A DNA stretch of 64,000 bases from Carnegiea gigantea. Its lineage: Eukaryota > Streptophyta > Magnoliopsida > Caryophyllales > Cactaceae. The first letter of the stretch is position 1; every line of letters begins with the position of its first letter. Of the stretch, positions 22,926 to 34,300 are shown in pieces. The notes under the pieces were generated by a model. That model was not told the DNA's origin. It saw nothing but the letters and a program-made list of their open reading frames with translations, and did not search any database. Both the position numbers and the translations under genes were made by a program. The stretch covers positions 62,001 through 126,000 of the forward strand of contig JAKOGI010000325.1 in NCBI GenBank assembly GCA_029747015.1, in the 5' to 3' direction.

Positions 22926-23823
22926 ATGAGATTAAGGAGTGGTAAGGAAATTGGAGAAGACAAGGAGAAAACATTAGTAGATAAAAATAAAGAAGGTTAT
23001 CCTAACTTAGTAGGTCTTAAGATTAGAGAAGTAAGAATGTCTACTCTTCGAGAACTTCCCGCCCCTAACCTAGAAATCCAACCCATGTCCATTACTTATG
23101 CTGCATTAGATAAACCTCTAAAACTGAACTCTGGATTCATCAATCTGTTACCCAAGTTTTATGGATTAGTTGGAGAGGACCCATATCGTCATATTAGTGA
23201 ATTCTTTATTACATGCTCTGCTATGGTGCCTGAGGGGATTCCTGAAGACCAAATTAGGTTGAGAGCTTTTCCTTTTTCTTTGCTTGGTAATGCTAAAGAT
23301 TGGTTGTATTACATGCCTGCTGAATCTTTCTCTACATGGATTGCATTGCATAAATTATTTCTAAAGAAATTTTTTCCAGCATCCCGAATTGGATCTATTA
23401 GGAAGGGTATATGTGGAATCAAACAAATGAATAGGAAAACTTTTTGTGAGTACTGGGAAAGATTTAATAAACTTTGTGCTAGTTATCCCCAATATCAAAT
23501 AAATGAACAGTTGTTGATTCAATTTTTTATGAGGGTTTGCTTCCTATAGATCGTAATATGGTTGATGCTGCTAGTGGGGGAGTCTAGTTAATAAAACTCC
23601 AGCAGATGCTAGAAATTTATTTAATCTAATAGCCCAAAATACTCAGCAGTTTGGTGCAAGGGAGTCATAAATTAAAAAGGTTAATGAGATTGGTTCTAGT
23701 TCATCTGTAGAGAGTCAGTTATCTCATATTACTGTTAAGTAGAATAAAATTATTACTGGGGGAGTACAAAAAGCAATCATACGTGACATTTGTTGTCTAG
23801 AGCGGCATCCAACTGATGCATCT
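22926..23823 (+). pseudogene. gag, internal domain 2
   Basis: Same protein as in domain 1 with a longer uninterrupted core (22926-23549, 207 codons): 'MRLRSGKEIGEDKEK', 'LNSGFINLLPKFYGLVGEDP', 'LLGNAKDWLYYMPAESF', 'FPASRIGSIRKGICGIKQMN' and 'FCEYWERFNKLCASYPQYQI'. A one-base loss in the run 'caattttttatgagg' shifts the frame into 'RVCFL' and a stop at 23547-23549. Downstream frames hold further stops ('gttaagtagaata'). The zinc knuckle has lost two ligands (Arg for the first Cys, Ser for the last), so nucleic-acid binding by this copy is unlikely. Confidence 0.9.
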
Positions 23824-25181
23824 CCTCCACTTCAAGAGGGTAATGTTAATGCTGTCTATTCTAACCAAGGCCAAACGAGGTATGATCCCTATTCTAAAAC
23901 CTATAATAAAGGACGGAGAGGCCACCCTAACATTAGGTATGGCCCTCAAACCAATCCACGTGGTTTTGACTAAATGTCTCGTCAACTTTCTAATCAAGAT
24001 AGGATCAACTTCCTACTGGAACAAGTTCTTAAGAAGATGGATGATAGGTTCCAAATTTTGGAGGCAACTCTTAAGCAGGTTAAAGAGACATGCTGCAACT
24101 GATATCGTAGTTAGCAACTTGCAGGCTCAAATGCAAAATAGGTTACCATCTCAACCTTACCCTAACCCCAAGGAGAATGTTAGTGCCATAACACTTAGGC
24201 GTGGAAAAGAGTTACAAGAGCCTATGAAGAGTAGAAAGGTTGAGCTTGAGTTAGAGGTCAAAGGAACTGAACTAGAGTTAAATATAGATTCGAATCAAAC
24301 AGCTAGGGAAATAGGAGAGAAGAAAATAGAACCTTATAACCCAATTCCACCCTTTCCTGGTAGATTTCAAAGCCCTACTTCTAAGGTGAACGAGGCTAAC
24401 CAAAAGATCTTAAAGACATTTACGAAGGTAGAGATCAACATACCTCTCCTTGATGTCATTAAACAGGTGCCTCGTTATGCTAAGTTCTTGAAAGAATTAT
24501 GTACTACTAAAAGAAAGTTAGTAGGGAATGAAAAGGTAAGTGTGGGGGGAAATGTGTCTGTGGTTTTTCAAAGGAAACTTCCCCCTAAGTGCAAATACCC
24601 AGGTGCGTTTTCTGTTCCTTGTAAGATAGGAAATCTTTACTTTGATAAAGCTATGCTTGATTTGGGTGCTTCCATTAATATTATGCCTAGATCTGTTTAT
24701 GACAAACTGAACTTAGGAGAGTTAAAGAAAACTGGTGTAGTGCTTCAATTAACTAATAGCAGCAGTATTCACCCAGATGGAGAGTTAGAGGATGTCTTAG
24801 TCCAAGTGAATGAACTGGTATTTCCTGCTAATTTTTATATGATGAATATGGGTGATGCATGTCATGATATTCCCATCTTACTTGGCAAGCCATTTTTGAA
24901 AATAGTTAGGACTAAAATTGATATGCATGAAGGAACATTAACTATGGAATTCAATGGTAAAGTGATTAAATTTAATATTTTTGATGCCATGAGATTTTCA
25001 CATGTATGCACTTGATGTTATCACTGAGTTGCCCCAAGATATTTATGACTTATCTAATGCAGATGAATTTTTGACTATGCTTACTAAGAGTCTTGATCAT
25101 GCTGAGTTTCATAAAGTGCCCTACCCGATTATTGATGATATAGTAGAAGAGATCCAACTAGAGGATCTAGGAGCTTCGTGA
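23824..25181 (+). pseudogene. gag C-terminus and aspartic protease, internal domain 2
   Basis: The longest open frame in the window (23816-25015) covers this region, but its first 90 or so codons are out of frame with gag; the genuine reading frame starts near 24090 ('NLQAQMQNRLPSQPYPNPKE'). It then runs through 'NVSAITLRRGKELQEP', 'IPLLDVIKQVPRYAKFLKEL', 'KYPGAFSVPCKIGNLYFDKA', catalytic 'AMLDLGASINIMPRSVYDKL', 'DIPILLGKPFLKIVRTKIDM' and 'FNIFDAMRFSHVCT', closing at TGA 25013-25015. As in copy 1, a continuation in another frame runs to a stop at 25179-25181. The protease domain itself looks intact. Confidence 0.92.
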
Positions 25182-26379
25182 AGTCGAGCCAACGACTGTA
25201 AGCAAAGGCGCTAGTTGGGAGGCAGCCCAACATTTTTAGGGAAGTACCCATTGAATTTTGCTCTTATTTTTATTATTTCTATCTTTTTGCATGTATTAGG
25301 GACAATGCATGCATTAAGTGTGGGGTGGTGCATCCTGCATTTAATTCCTGCAATTTTTATTCTTGAAAAAAAAAAAAACAAAGAAAATTGAGAAAAATTT
25401 TTTTCCTTATAAATAATGCATGATATGAGTTTATGCTAGGCTTGCTTGTTTATAAATTTTTTGTTTTCTTAGCTATTTTGTAGTTTATTCTTTTATGAGT
25501 GAAGACTTCTAAGCATGCTAGCTATCTTTTGGAGAAGTTTGAGTTGATCCTCCTATATCTCTTTAATGAGGAACTGTCATGATTATTTATCTCATTTGGT
25601 CATGTATGATATCTGCTTCAGAGGTAATAAAATGACTTAACCCATTTCCTAGACTATTGAACTAATAGAATAACTCAAAAAAAAAAGAAAAAAAAAAAGA
25701 AAGTCAAAGTCGAGAATGACAAGTACCCCTTTGAGGCATGCACTACTGGGTGCTACCCTTTGAGGCAATACTGTCATTGGAAAGCTTGCTTCCCATATCA
25801 GTGAGTCACTAAAATAAATAAAAATAATGATGAAAAATAAAATGTTTGCTCCAACACCTCTATTTGGGTGATTGTGAGACAAGGAGTGTTTAATTTCTAA
25901 GACCCTATATGCGCCTCGAATATATGCAAAAGTGGAGTTTGACCGGGGGAGAACAGAAGAAGAAGAAGCAAAAAGTACAAGCAAGTTTAGAATCATTTTC
26001 AACGAGTTATTCACTATAGTTCAATTGTCCCTATAGCTATATCGTATCTCAATTTCTCCATCATAAATTTTTTTAGACCTCTTGATCGGTGTATGCATAT
26101 TTAAAAGAGATGGATAATTATTGATCTTGTTATTATATTAAGAAAATGTTCTGTGGTTGATGAATAAACTCTTTGATGGTAGTTAGATGTCTAGTAGTTA
26201 TTCACTTATAGAAGGAAAAACTAATTAATTTTCAATGAAACTGTTTTTAACGCAAGCCAAGGCCTAGTATGAATATCATAATTATACATGACTTTATAAG
26301 AAAGAAAATGGATCAATTTTTAGGTCGAGTATAAGATTTCTTTGCACGAGGACGTCCAAAGTCTAGGTGTGGATGAATT
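25182..26379 (+). other. 3' UTR and polypurine tract(s), internal domain 2
   Basis: Collinear with 19151-20342. The internal purine tract is AAGTGTGGGGTGG (25316-25328). The tract beside LTR 3 is degraded to 'taggtgtggatgaat' (26364-26378). An A-rich block at 25677-25700 follows. An apparent minus-strand ORF (25649-26014) is the complement of this UTR and is not a gene. Confidence 0.8.
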
Positions 26380-28840
26380 TGTTAAGCCAAAAATCATGCA
26401 TTATTTTATTAAATAATCTGATTGTATTATATATATTATTTTATCTAATTTGCTCTATTTTATATATTTTATAGGATTAGCATTAATTAAATAAAGAAGA
26501 GAAGAGAAGACGTCGAAACTCGGGTTTTACACGCTTGGCTATAAAGACGGTCCAAAATTAATAATTTATGGAAAATATTATTTCCATAATTATTTAATTG
26601 GGCTAGGGTTTCAAGAGTTGGAGAAGAGCTCGAAGTCTTGAGGGAGAAGAAATCTAAGGAAAAAGGAAGAAGGAAACCCTATTCACCAACCCTGATCACC
26701 CTCACTATAAATCATAATCACCATCCATCCCCTAAGGGAAAATAATCAGCCACAGTAACAACAAAAAGGCAGCCTTCAATTTCCTCCATCACACGCAGCT
26801 TCAGCCACCCGAAACCCCCCCTTTCTTATCACCATAATCACCACCTTCCTTTTCTTCATATTGCCCATGCCACTCTCTCCATCACACCTTGAACAACATC
26901 ATCACAACTCCTTTTCAATCATCTCCCATCCTCACCATATCAATCACCCAGACGCCTAACCCCTCCATCAATCCTCCTTCTCCTCTTCACGCTATTCATC
27001 TTCCAAGCACACCATCCCACGCTCCCACCTTCTTGAGACGCCTCAACAAGTCACGGCTATACACACTCCATCACCATCATAATCATCTCTCATAATCATC
27101 ATCTATCATCCGTGTTATCCAGTGTTTGTGCTTTATTTGGTATTTTTATCTTGGTTTAATTGGTTAAACTCTCTATACTATTAAACATGAAATTTTTGCT
27201 AGACCTTTGTGATTTTATTTTTAATATGAGTGAGTAATTTTTTTGTACTTAGCATAATCTATTTGAGACCATGCTAAATTAATTATTTTGAAACAAGTTT
27301 CATGCTTTATTGTCTAGTTGATTTATATTCATGATTCTATATCGATTAGTATTTATTGTTCATGATATTCATATTATATTAATTAGAATGCATACTGATT
27401 GGTTTAATACGAATTCATATGGTAGTTTAAAAGACTTTAATATGTAAAAGTTATCGTCTTTTAAGCATTAATATCACTCTAATTAATCATGAATGACTCA
27501 AACTCAACTCTTTTAATTAGGTAATCGTTATAAATCTTTGTTAAATCGATTTGTTGATAAATTGGTTACAAGGTGGTAGATGATGTTTTTCTAATACATA
27601 ATGCTCTAGTTTGATTAAATTCTTACGCTGGTATAAGGGTTATCAAAACTAGTAGGGTTTATATTAGGGCTGGGCTTAATTAAACTATAATATAAGGAAA
27701 AATGGGGAAGATCCGCTGGTGGGTGTCTTTTACGGTTTAACTTATGAATGAAATCGACTTGTGTGTTAATGATAAATATTAATTTGCATGATGGATATAG
27801 ATTATGCTAAGCATTTTTCATAAATTTGATATCTTTTGATAATTATTTGCTGCTTTTAGTTAATTTGTTTAGTTTGTCAATTTCTATTCTTCAATTATTA
27901 GCTTTGATATAAATTTCACTTGCCCCCCCCCAAAAGAATAGTCTTTTAGGAGTATCTTGGTAATTTTAGATTAGTTAGATTTTGATTTTTAGAGTGATTA
28001 TAATTTTCAGATTTGATTTATATTCTGTTTTGTCGTTTCATTACCGGTTCGTTAGAAATTAGGCTAAAAATAGTTCGTTTCATTTTTTTTCAAGTTTTAA
28101 TCCATCCTAGGGTTTATTTAGTGTCCTATTCTACCTCTATTTAATTTTGGAATTGTTGGAAATTATTTGATAATTTTTCAGAATTATTTCGTAAATTGGG
28201 TATGTGCAGGTTTTTAGTTCAATAAATCTGAAAATTTCGTTTTTAATTTTTAGTTCATGTTTTTAGGTGTTATTAAGTTCAGAAAATTATATCCTTAAAT
28301 TTGGTTATTTTTTATTTAATTTCGCATTTATATTAGTGTAGTTTATTTTTTTCTAATTTCAGATTTGATTTTCTATTTCATTTTTCTAGAGTTAATTTTG
28401 TGTTTTAATTTTTCTGAAATTGATGACTTATAATTCTGAGGTTATAAACTTATAAACTTAAATAATATTAGTTTAGATTGCTGTTTGTAATTTTTTTGGA
28501 TATAATTTTCTGCTTGTTATTTTCTGTTTTAGTTTTAGTTGAATATTGTGTTATTATTTCTATTTTTATTTTTCCAGATTATTTCGGATAGCTACATACT
28601 GTTTTATTTTCAGCATTAAATTTAGAATATTTAGGAGTAATATTAAGTATTTTTTTCAGATTTTTATCTATTAATTTTGATTTAGTTTTGAATTACAAAG
28701 AGTAGTAAAATTATCTAGAATTAAACTAGCTTTTTGACATAAATCTTTTTTCGTGGATCGATCCCTACTTTTCTATCCTGTAAATATTATTTATAAATCG
28801 AAGTAGTGGTTAAATTTGTAACTCCACGACAAGTTTTACA
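26380..28840 (+). repeat. LTR 3 (right outer), 2461 bp
   Basis: Starts TGTTAAGCC and ends '...AAGTTTTACA' followed directly by the AGAAT duplication. Candidate TATA box at 26706-26712. At several sites it agrees with LTR 1 against LTR 2 (for example gttaagcc, 'gaagtcttgag', 'cgaattcatatg'). Confidence 0.92.
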
Positions 28841-28845
28841 AGAAT
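28841..28845. other. Right target-site duplication AGAAT
   Basis: Matches 14277-14281 exactly and abuts the CA end of LTR 3. Confidence 0.9.
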
Positions 28846-30300
28846 GTTACAACATGTTCAAGGATGGGGTATGTGGTATTAACACTCAGGTGGCCAATAG
28901 AGCCAATCTATTAATGTATGATAATATCATAAGTTCAAAAGATAAAGCTCCTTATTAACCAAATTAATGCATCAACATCCCCGAACATATAATAACACAC
29001 AAAAGAATTGTTGTCCAAGAGCACAGAACTTACTCCAAACCTAGAAAACGGGGAAAAAGAGGGGATGAGCAAACCACACATTTAGTGAATAATTAACACC
29101 CTTAAAACTGAAAACCTTTGCATATATTACTTAATAACACTGAAATAATAAGGACATAATAATAGTGTAGTGTACGAAGTTGCTTTTTGCAACTTTCAGC
29201 AGAACGAAATTTCAATCCTTTTTAAAACACTATTTGGGGTAAAAACCTATAGGAACTTACAACACTTTACTTAATGGATTTGAAATTGATTCTCAAGGCA
29301 TTCTTTAATTGCTAGTCCTTATTTTCTTCTCAATACGGGTGGGACACATATCCGTTGGACATTTAGGTTCTCGGGATATACTAAAGTTTATAATGTACAT
29401 TACCCTCGTCAGGATACTATTAACCTGCAATGCAAAGGTTAATCTTTGGAAACCTGGAACGCATCAGGAATCCCTTGGCCTTAAATGCGTAGGCAGCATG
29501 ATTCTTTGGAAGCCAACTATAATGCAATCCCTTTAATTATTCTCAACAATAAAGTGTTTTTCGCATAAACACAATTTTCACAAGCACCACCTCTTTAAAA
29601 AGAAAAAAAAACCTTTAACCACTTGATCCACTTTATTTAGAAATGAAAAAATCTTCAAAACATGGTAAGCATTCCAACAACACTTAATCCATGGCGACAT
29701 GAACATCAATTATAAGCAGCAAACACATATTTTAGTATAATTCACTTTATAGACAATTTCATACACATTGAGCTTACCAACATCTTGATCAAGCAACAAC
29801 ATACTTCACAAGTCATTGCCAGAATGACAATTTATCACTTGACAAAACATCTTAAATAACAAGGATGCCATAAATTCATAAACACATTAACAGGGCTAAC
29901 GATCAATTGCCATAATCAAGAGAATTCCTAAAAGTCTTTTAGCATAACATACGACCTCAAACATCATTTTTTTTTTTTTAACCACATGACCATTAATCAA
30001 AATAAACTAAAATATCTCTTCAGTTCAAGACACTTGACTTAGGACCAATGTCCAAGGTTTTCCCTTACTTATTATTAACATAATACTTTCAATAACCAAC
30101 ATCCAACCCAAGCTTTTAAAGTATACATAGCGTACGTAACCTCCTCTTTTCTTTATTAATCTCCATCAAATTTCTCCTTTTCTTATTTCCCTTGTTTTTT
30201 TTCTTAATTTTTCCTTAACTATGTGATCCAATAATCACGTAGGCCTTAATCAGTAACCACCAAAATTATGGTCCCAAGCCCCCTCTTTACATTTCATTTT
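28846..30300 (-). repeat. Tekay-type LTR, continuation after the inserted element
   Basis: Non-coding. The texture matches a Del/Tekay LTR read on the minus strand, with blocks around 29290-29540 such as the complement of 'gggtgggacacatatccgtt'. Rejoining 14281 to 28846 (one AGAAT copy removed) would restore the target LTR. The outer boundary is not visible; 30300 is a guess, and the CT-rich strip at 30138-30210 may be near the end. Confidence 0.4.
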
Positions 30301-31399
30301 TCTCACAAATTCAATAATTTCTATATATATGTCATGGTTGTTCAACAAAATAACATCTGCATTACTGAATTCTCATTATTGCAAAAGCCAGCGGAACACT
30401 TCTAAGGTCCCTGTTTAGCTCAAAGCAGAATCCTCTAGCTTGTACTGAAACGTCATTAAATCAAACTTAGATAATTGTAGCCCACATTTCCCCCTTGCCT
30501 CTTCCCAAAGAAGAGTCAGTCTTTATTGTCAACGTAGTCAAAGACTATCACTGGGTATAAGTCATTGATGCAATATCTAATTTTTCGTTTAAATGTCATC
30601 AGCTAATTTATTATTTCCCCATCCAATGAAGTTATAACTTTGTTTGTTAGAATTATCTGGGATTAAGCTACCATTTTGTCGTCTACCTTAGATGGTAGTA
30701 ACTAATTAAGTTTTTATACTTTTTAATAATGTGGAACTTTAATAAGGATGTATGATTGAGTGACATTCCCTAGTAGGAAACTTCATTGGTTCAAATGTTA
30801 AAAGTACTAATGTTAGAATGGAAAGATTGAAAAGGTATTTGAGATACTAAGATCATCAAGGATGCTTGCTTGTAGATATGGAGAGACCCTACTTCTTTTC
30901 AACTCACATGTGTATAGATGACTGCATCCCTTCCCAACATTAAGCCTCACCCTTTATAAAGGAGGTAGAGTACATAGGATGCCTAATGACACGCTGATAA
31001 GACAACACACTAGAACAACGATACAACTACCTTTTTAGAGCACTTATCATTGATGAGACTGGTCATCCACCGTAAGATTCTGGATGTCTTCATCGCTAAT
31101 TATCTCTTCCAGTCCTTCATTATCTTGATAATTATCAAAATCTTCATTAAGATGAAGATGTTCAGGGTCTCATTTTCAAATAAATCATGCAAACATCTCT
31201 TCCCTTTTACTGATGAGTATTTTCCACATCCAACATTAAAAAGATAATAAAAAGCATCACCTAAAGTGCCACCTTTCACTTCTGTATACTCACTATCACA
31301 CTTCTGTATACTCACTATCACAACGGAAATTCAGGTTATCTACAATGCATTAGTATCATCACATTTTATCATTTTCTATGTTTGATGGTAAATGTTAGA
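30301..31399. other. Unassigned stretch
   Basis: No recognisable coding or repeat family. A 22-bp unit beginning cacttctgtatactcactat is tandemly duplicated at 31277-31320. Short open frames at 31050-31321 match nothing I know. Confidence 0.4.
31277..31320. repeat. 22-bp tandem duplication
   Basis: Two exact head-to-tail copies of a 22-bp unit (31277-31298 and 31299-31320). Confidence 0.9.
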
Positions 31400-33740
31400 A
31401 AAACCAATACCCCTTGATAAAGAAAGATCCTTAATAATTTCTCTCTCTCTAGAAATCATTTTTGTCGTTGATAATAAGGCTCATTTAGATTAACTAGCTG
31501 AACATGATAGTGAGCTGGTTTAGCCTTTTCATTTTCATACCCGATTATTGTGCAATGCACCTCAGCATGTAAACTTCTCAAATGGTATTTCATTTTGGAT
31601 GTATGCCTTTTATGGTAGGACTTTTCTTTGATAATCACCACTAGCAAGCTCCTCTTTTTATGACATGACTTTTGCTTTGATGACCAACATTGACAAGCTC
31701 ATGAGTTGAACTATCTGTCAAAGAATCTTTTGTTCTCTACATATGTTCAGTGGTACAAGAAAATTACTTAAACTTGCCAATGTAGGAGTCGCTTTGCACT
31801 TGTGAATTTGATAAATTGTTTCTCACAAAATCAATTATTCCTTTATAATTGGTTTGGATAAGAAATGATTTGCTATTTCAAAGAGTAAGAATTTTTCAAT
31901 TTCCCTTATAACTACTAGAATTTCTTTCGCCATCATAGGATAGTTGCATTCTTCTTTATAAAAACTGTCACTGCTGTATTTGCAAAGTTCTTTCCGTTCA
32001 CTGATTTTGAGTACTGCACTCAGTGCTCACTATTAGCATCTATCTCAAGAATCAAATTAGCTTCTTTATTAGTAAATTATAAACATGAAGATGTTTGCAT
32101 ATCTTTTTTATATTTTGGAGAATTTTTGAATCCCATTTCCAACTTCTTTCTTGAATTTTTGCTATAATGGTTTCTTAAATATAGCTATATCATGCATTCT
32201 ATAGCATAGGTAAGACATCCTAAGAACCCTTCTAGTTGCTTTCTATCTTCAATCCTTTTAAGAAAATATTTTAATATTTTTCTAAAATATGATTTGTGTT
32301 AAAATTTGCCCAACCTTTATTTCTAGACACAAAAATTCTATTTCTTGTTCTGCAAAGATGTACTTACTCTTAGTAAGGATAATACCATAATCAATACATC
32401 TTTGCGTAATAGCTAAAATATTATGTTTATGTTGTTCCATGGCCTTAGAATAGACCAAGGCATCACAAACTAGACAATAATGACTAGGATCCATTGATAA
32501 GGAGCATCCCAATGAACATGAAATTGTTTTTTCATTTTCTTTTTTTTAGATATCAAAACATTGATCATTAGTCCATTTTAATGGATAGGAAATTCTTGTT
32601 CTAAGGGCGTGAATGGTGTCTACTTTTTCAAGCCATGTAATGTACCTTTCATTAACTATGGAATATATGAGAGGGTAATTTGTCATAAAATATATCCAGG
32701 TTGGTCTTATTATCCCTACTTTGGCAATAATATTCGACTAAATTTGAAAATATGGTTTTTTAGATTTCTTATATCTCACAGTTCTATATTGTTAGTTTTT
32801 GTTTGCCATTCTCCGGCTTTTTCTTTAGAATCAAGCATAGGTGCAATGAAATCAGGTTTGATTTTCTCATATAATATTTGTACATTGAAGCTGATGTTTC
32901 CGTCTTTCATAATATATTTTTTTTTCCTTATTTAGTGAGTTGTACAAGTTAGTTATAGTGCTAGAAAAGTATGTTTGATGCAATGTAGAAAATTTATAAT
33001 AGTCCACACAATATTCAAGTTCAGAATACTATAGATGCCTGTCTTCTAATTTCAAATATTTCCTTCGTATTGCAAGCTTTATAAATGTTCAAGACGTAAC
33101 CGCTTGGCTAATTCAAATGTGATTAATTTCTTTAAAGGATGTGGTTTTATTTAGGATAAACTTGATTGCTTGACTTTGAAGAACGCATATACGTTTTGGA
33201 ATGACATTGTTAATTAAATTGGATTCAATTTCGTTGACATTGAGCTCTTCTTCAATTTCATTCATTTCACTTTCCCCCATAATTTTTCCATATTTTTTAA
33301 TCTAGTTTTCGTGACTTGGTCTAGTGGGATAGCATCCAAATCCTCTGGTTTAATTAGACTTATTTGTTGATATGCCTCTTTTTTCAACCGGATATTATTT
33401 ATTTCTTCGTTGTCATTAGTTGATAGTCCTTGTTTATCCATTGTTGCAACCATAACCATGTTTTACTCCTCACGATTTTGCTCTGTAGCAAACATAGTTT
33501 GTAACTCCTATAGATTGTACTGCTTGTACTTCTTCCTCTTTCTCTTCTTCTTTCTCTGATGAATTCTGAGTTGCTTTTTTCACCCGTTTTTCAATTTTTG
33601 TTTCTTGCAAAGGATATAGATTTTTATGTTTTGGGTTTTGAAAATAATGTTTATGCTGGAATGGAGCAGTAATACAAAGATCTGTCTTACCACAAGGTCT
33701 AACTTTGTTGTTTAACAAAAGATGGAATAATGACAATTGT
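31400..33740 (-). pseudogene. Endogenous pararetrovirus-like (Caulimoviridae) RT/RNase H remnant
   Basis: Remnant of a plant pararetrovirus polyprotein integrated in the genome. The clearest block (32282-32512) is an RT palm/thumb segment of caulimovirid type with 'QRCIDYGIILTKSKY' and 'EIEFLCLEIKVGQI'. The catalytic box is ruined: the expected YVDD is read as C-D-A. Downstream on the minus strand (about 31830-32110) is an RNase H block including 'ELCKYSSDSFYKEECNYPMM' and 'AKEILVVIREIEKFLLF'. Upstream (33262-33736) are two charged open stretches (a Lys/Glu-rich run, then 'LIKPEDLDAIPLDQVTKTRL') that could be the preceding polyprotein part; this is weaker. Many stops and frameshifts; no functional gene. 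A gypsy origin is the alternative, but the 'GIILTKSK...EIEFLCLEI' pattern favours Caulimoviridae. Confidence 0.6.
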
Positions 33741-34300
33741 TTCTTCAGCTACTTATTTTCAGTCCTAATTTTTCACTAAGCCCAAATTTATTTCAAACAT
33801 ATATAAGTGATGTAGTTCAATTGATTTACCAGTGAAGTAGATCCCTCTAGGGTACACATAGTACATGAATTATTTAATATAGGGCAAGTATAGCATGATT
33901 CAAGAATTAAATGCAATTAATTATCGTGACTAATATTGTCATCTTTTTTGGTCATGTGGTTCTAATACAAATTAAAACACACTTTCAAACAAGACTAAAC
34001 CTACTATCACCACTTGCACAAAATACAAATTCTCAAAAGTAAGTTTATAAGAATTGATGTAAAACATGCAAATATGGAAAGCTTAGGGGGATGGATGCAA
34101 ATATGAACGGTGGATTATCCCTTCAAAATAGCTATATAAGGCCTTTTAATTTATCTTTGAAAATAAGGAGACATAAAAATGGATTCACAAAACAAAGGGT
34201 ACTAGACTGTAATTAATCCCTTTATAGATTGTATGGTAGAGGTACACCATCAGTGACTCTGTATTAGATGTGGATTATGTTCATTCTATTTATTACATGG
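33741..34300. other. Unassigned stretch
   Basis: AT-rich; nothing recognised. Confidence 0.3.

Larger units (their letters stand above)
14282..28840 (+). mobile_element. Tandem non-autonomous gypsy element: LTR-gag-pro-LTR-gag-pro-LTR
   Basis: Three LTRs (14282-16769, 20343-22803, 26380-28840) alternate with two internal domains (16770-20342, 22804-26379) in the same orientation. The whole 14,559-bp unit is flanked by the perfect 5-bp duplication AGAAT at 14277-14281 and 28841-28845. Each internal domain holds a tRNA-Asp-type primer site, gag, aspartic protease, a long 3' UTR and a polypurine tract, and nothing resembling RT, RNase H or integrase. Gag and protease resemble the Athila/Tat group of Ty3/gypsy elements. 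Mobilisation would need enzymes from a related autonomous element. Confidence 0.92.

Noticed and set aside
23816..24085. N-terminal 90 codons of the 399-codon ORF as a novel domain
   Set aside because: Comparison with copy 1 shows this part is gag linker read in the wrong frame; the true frame enters near 24090.
25649..26014. 121-codon minus-strand ORF
   Set aside because: It is the complement of the retroelement 3' UTR; the matching segment of copy 1 has only a shorter, different frame (19760-19975).
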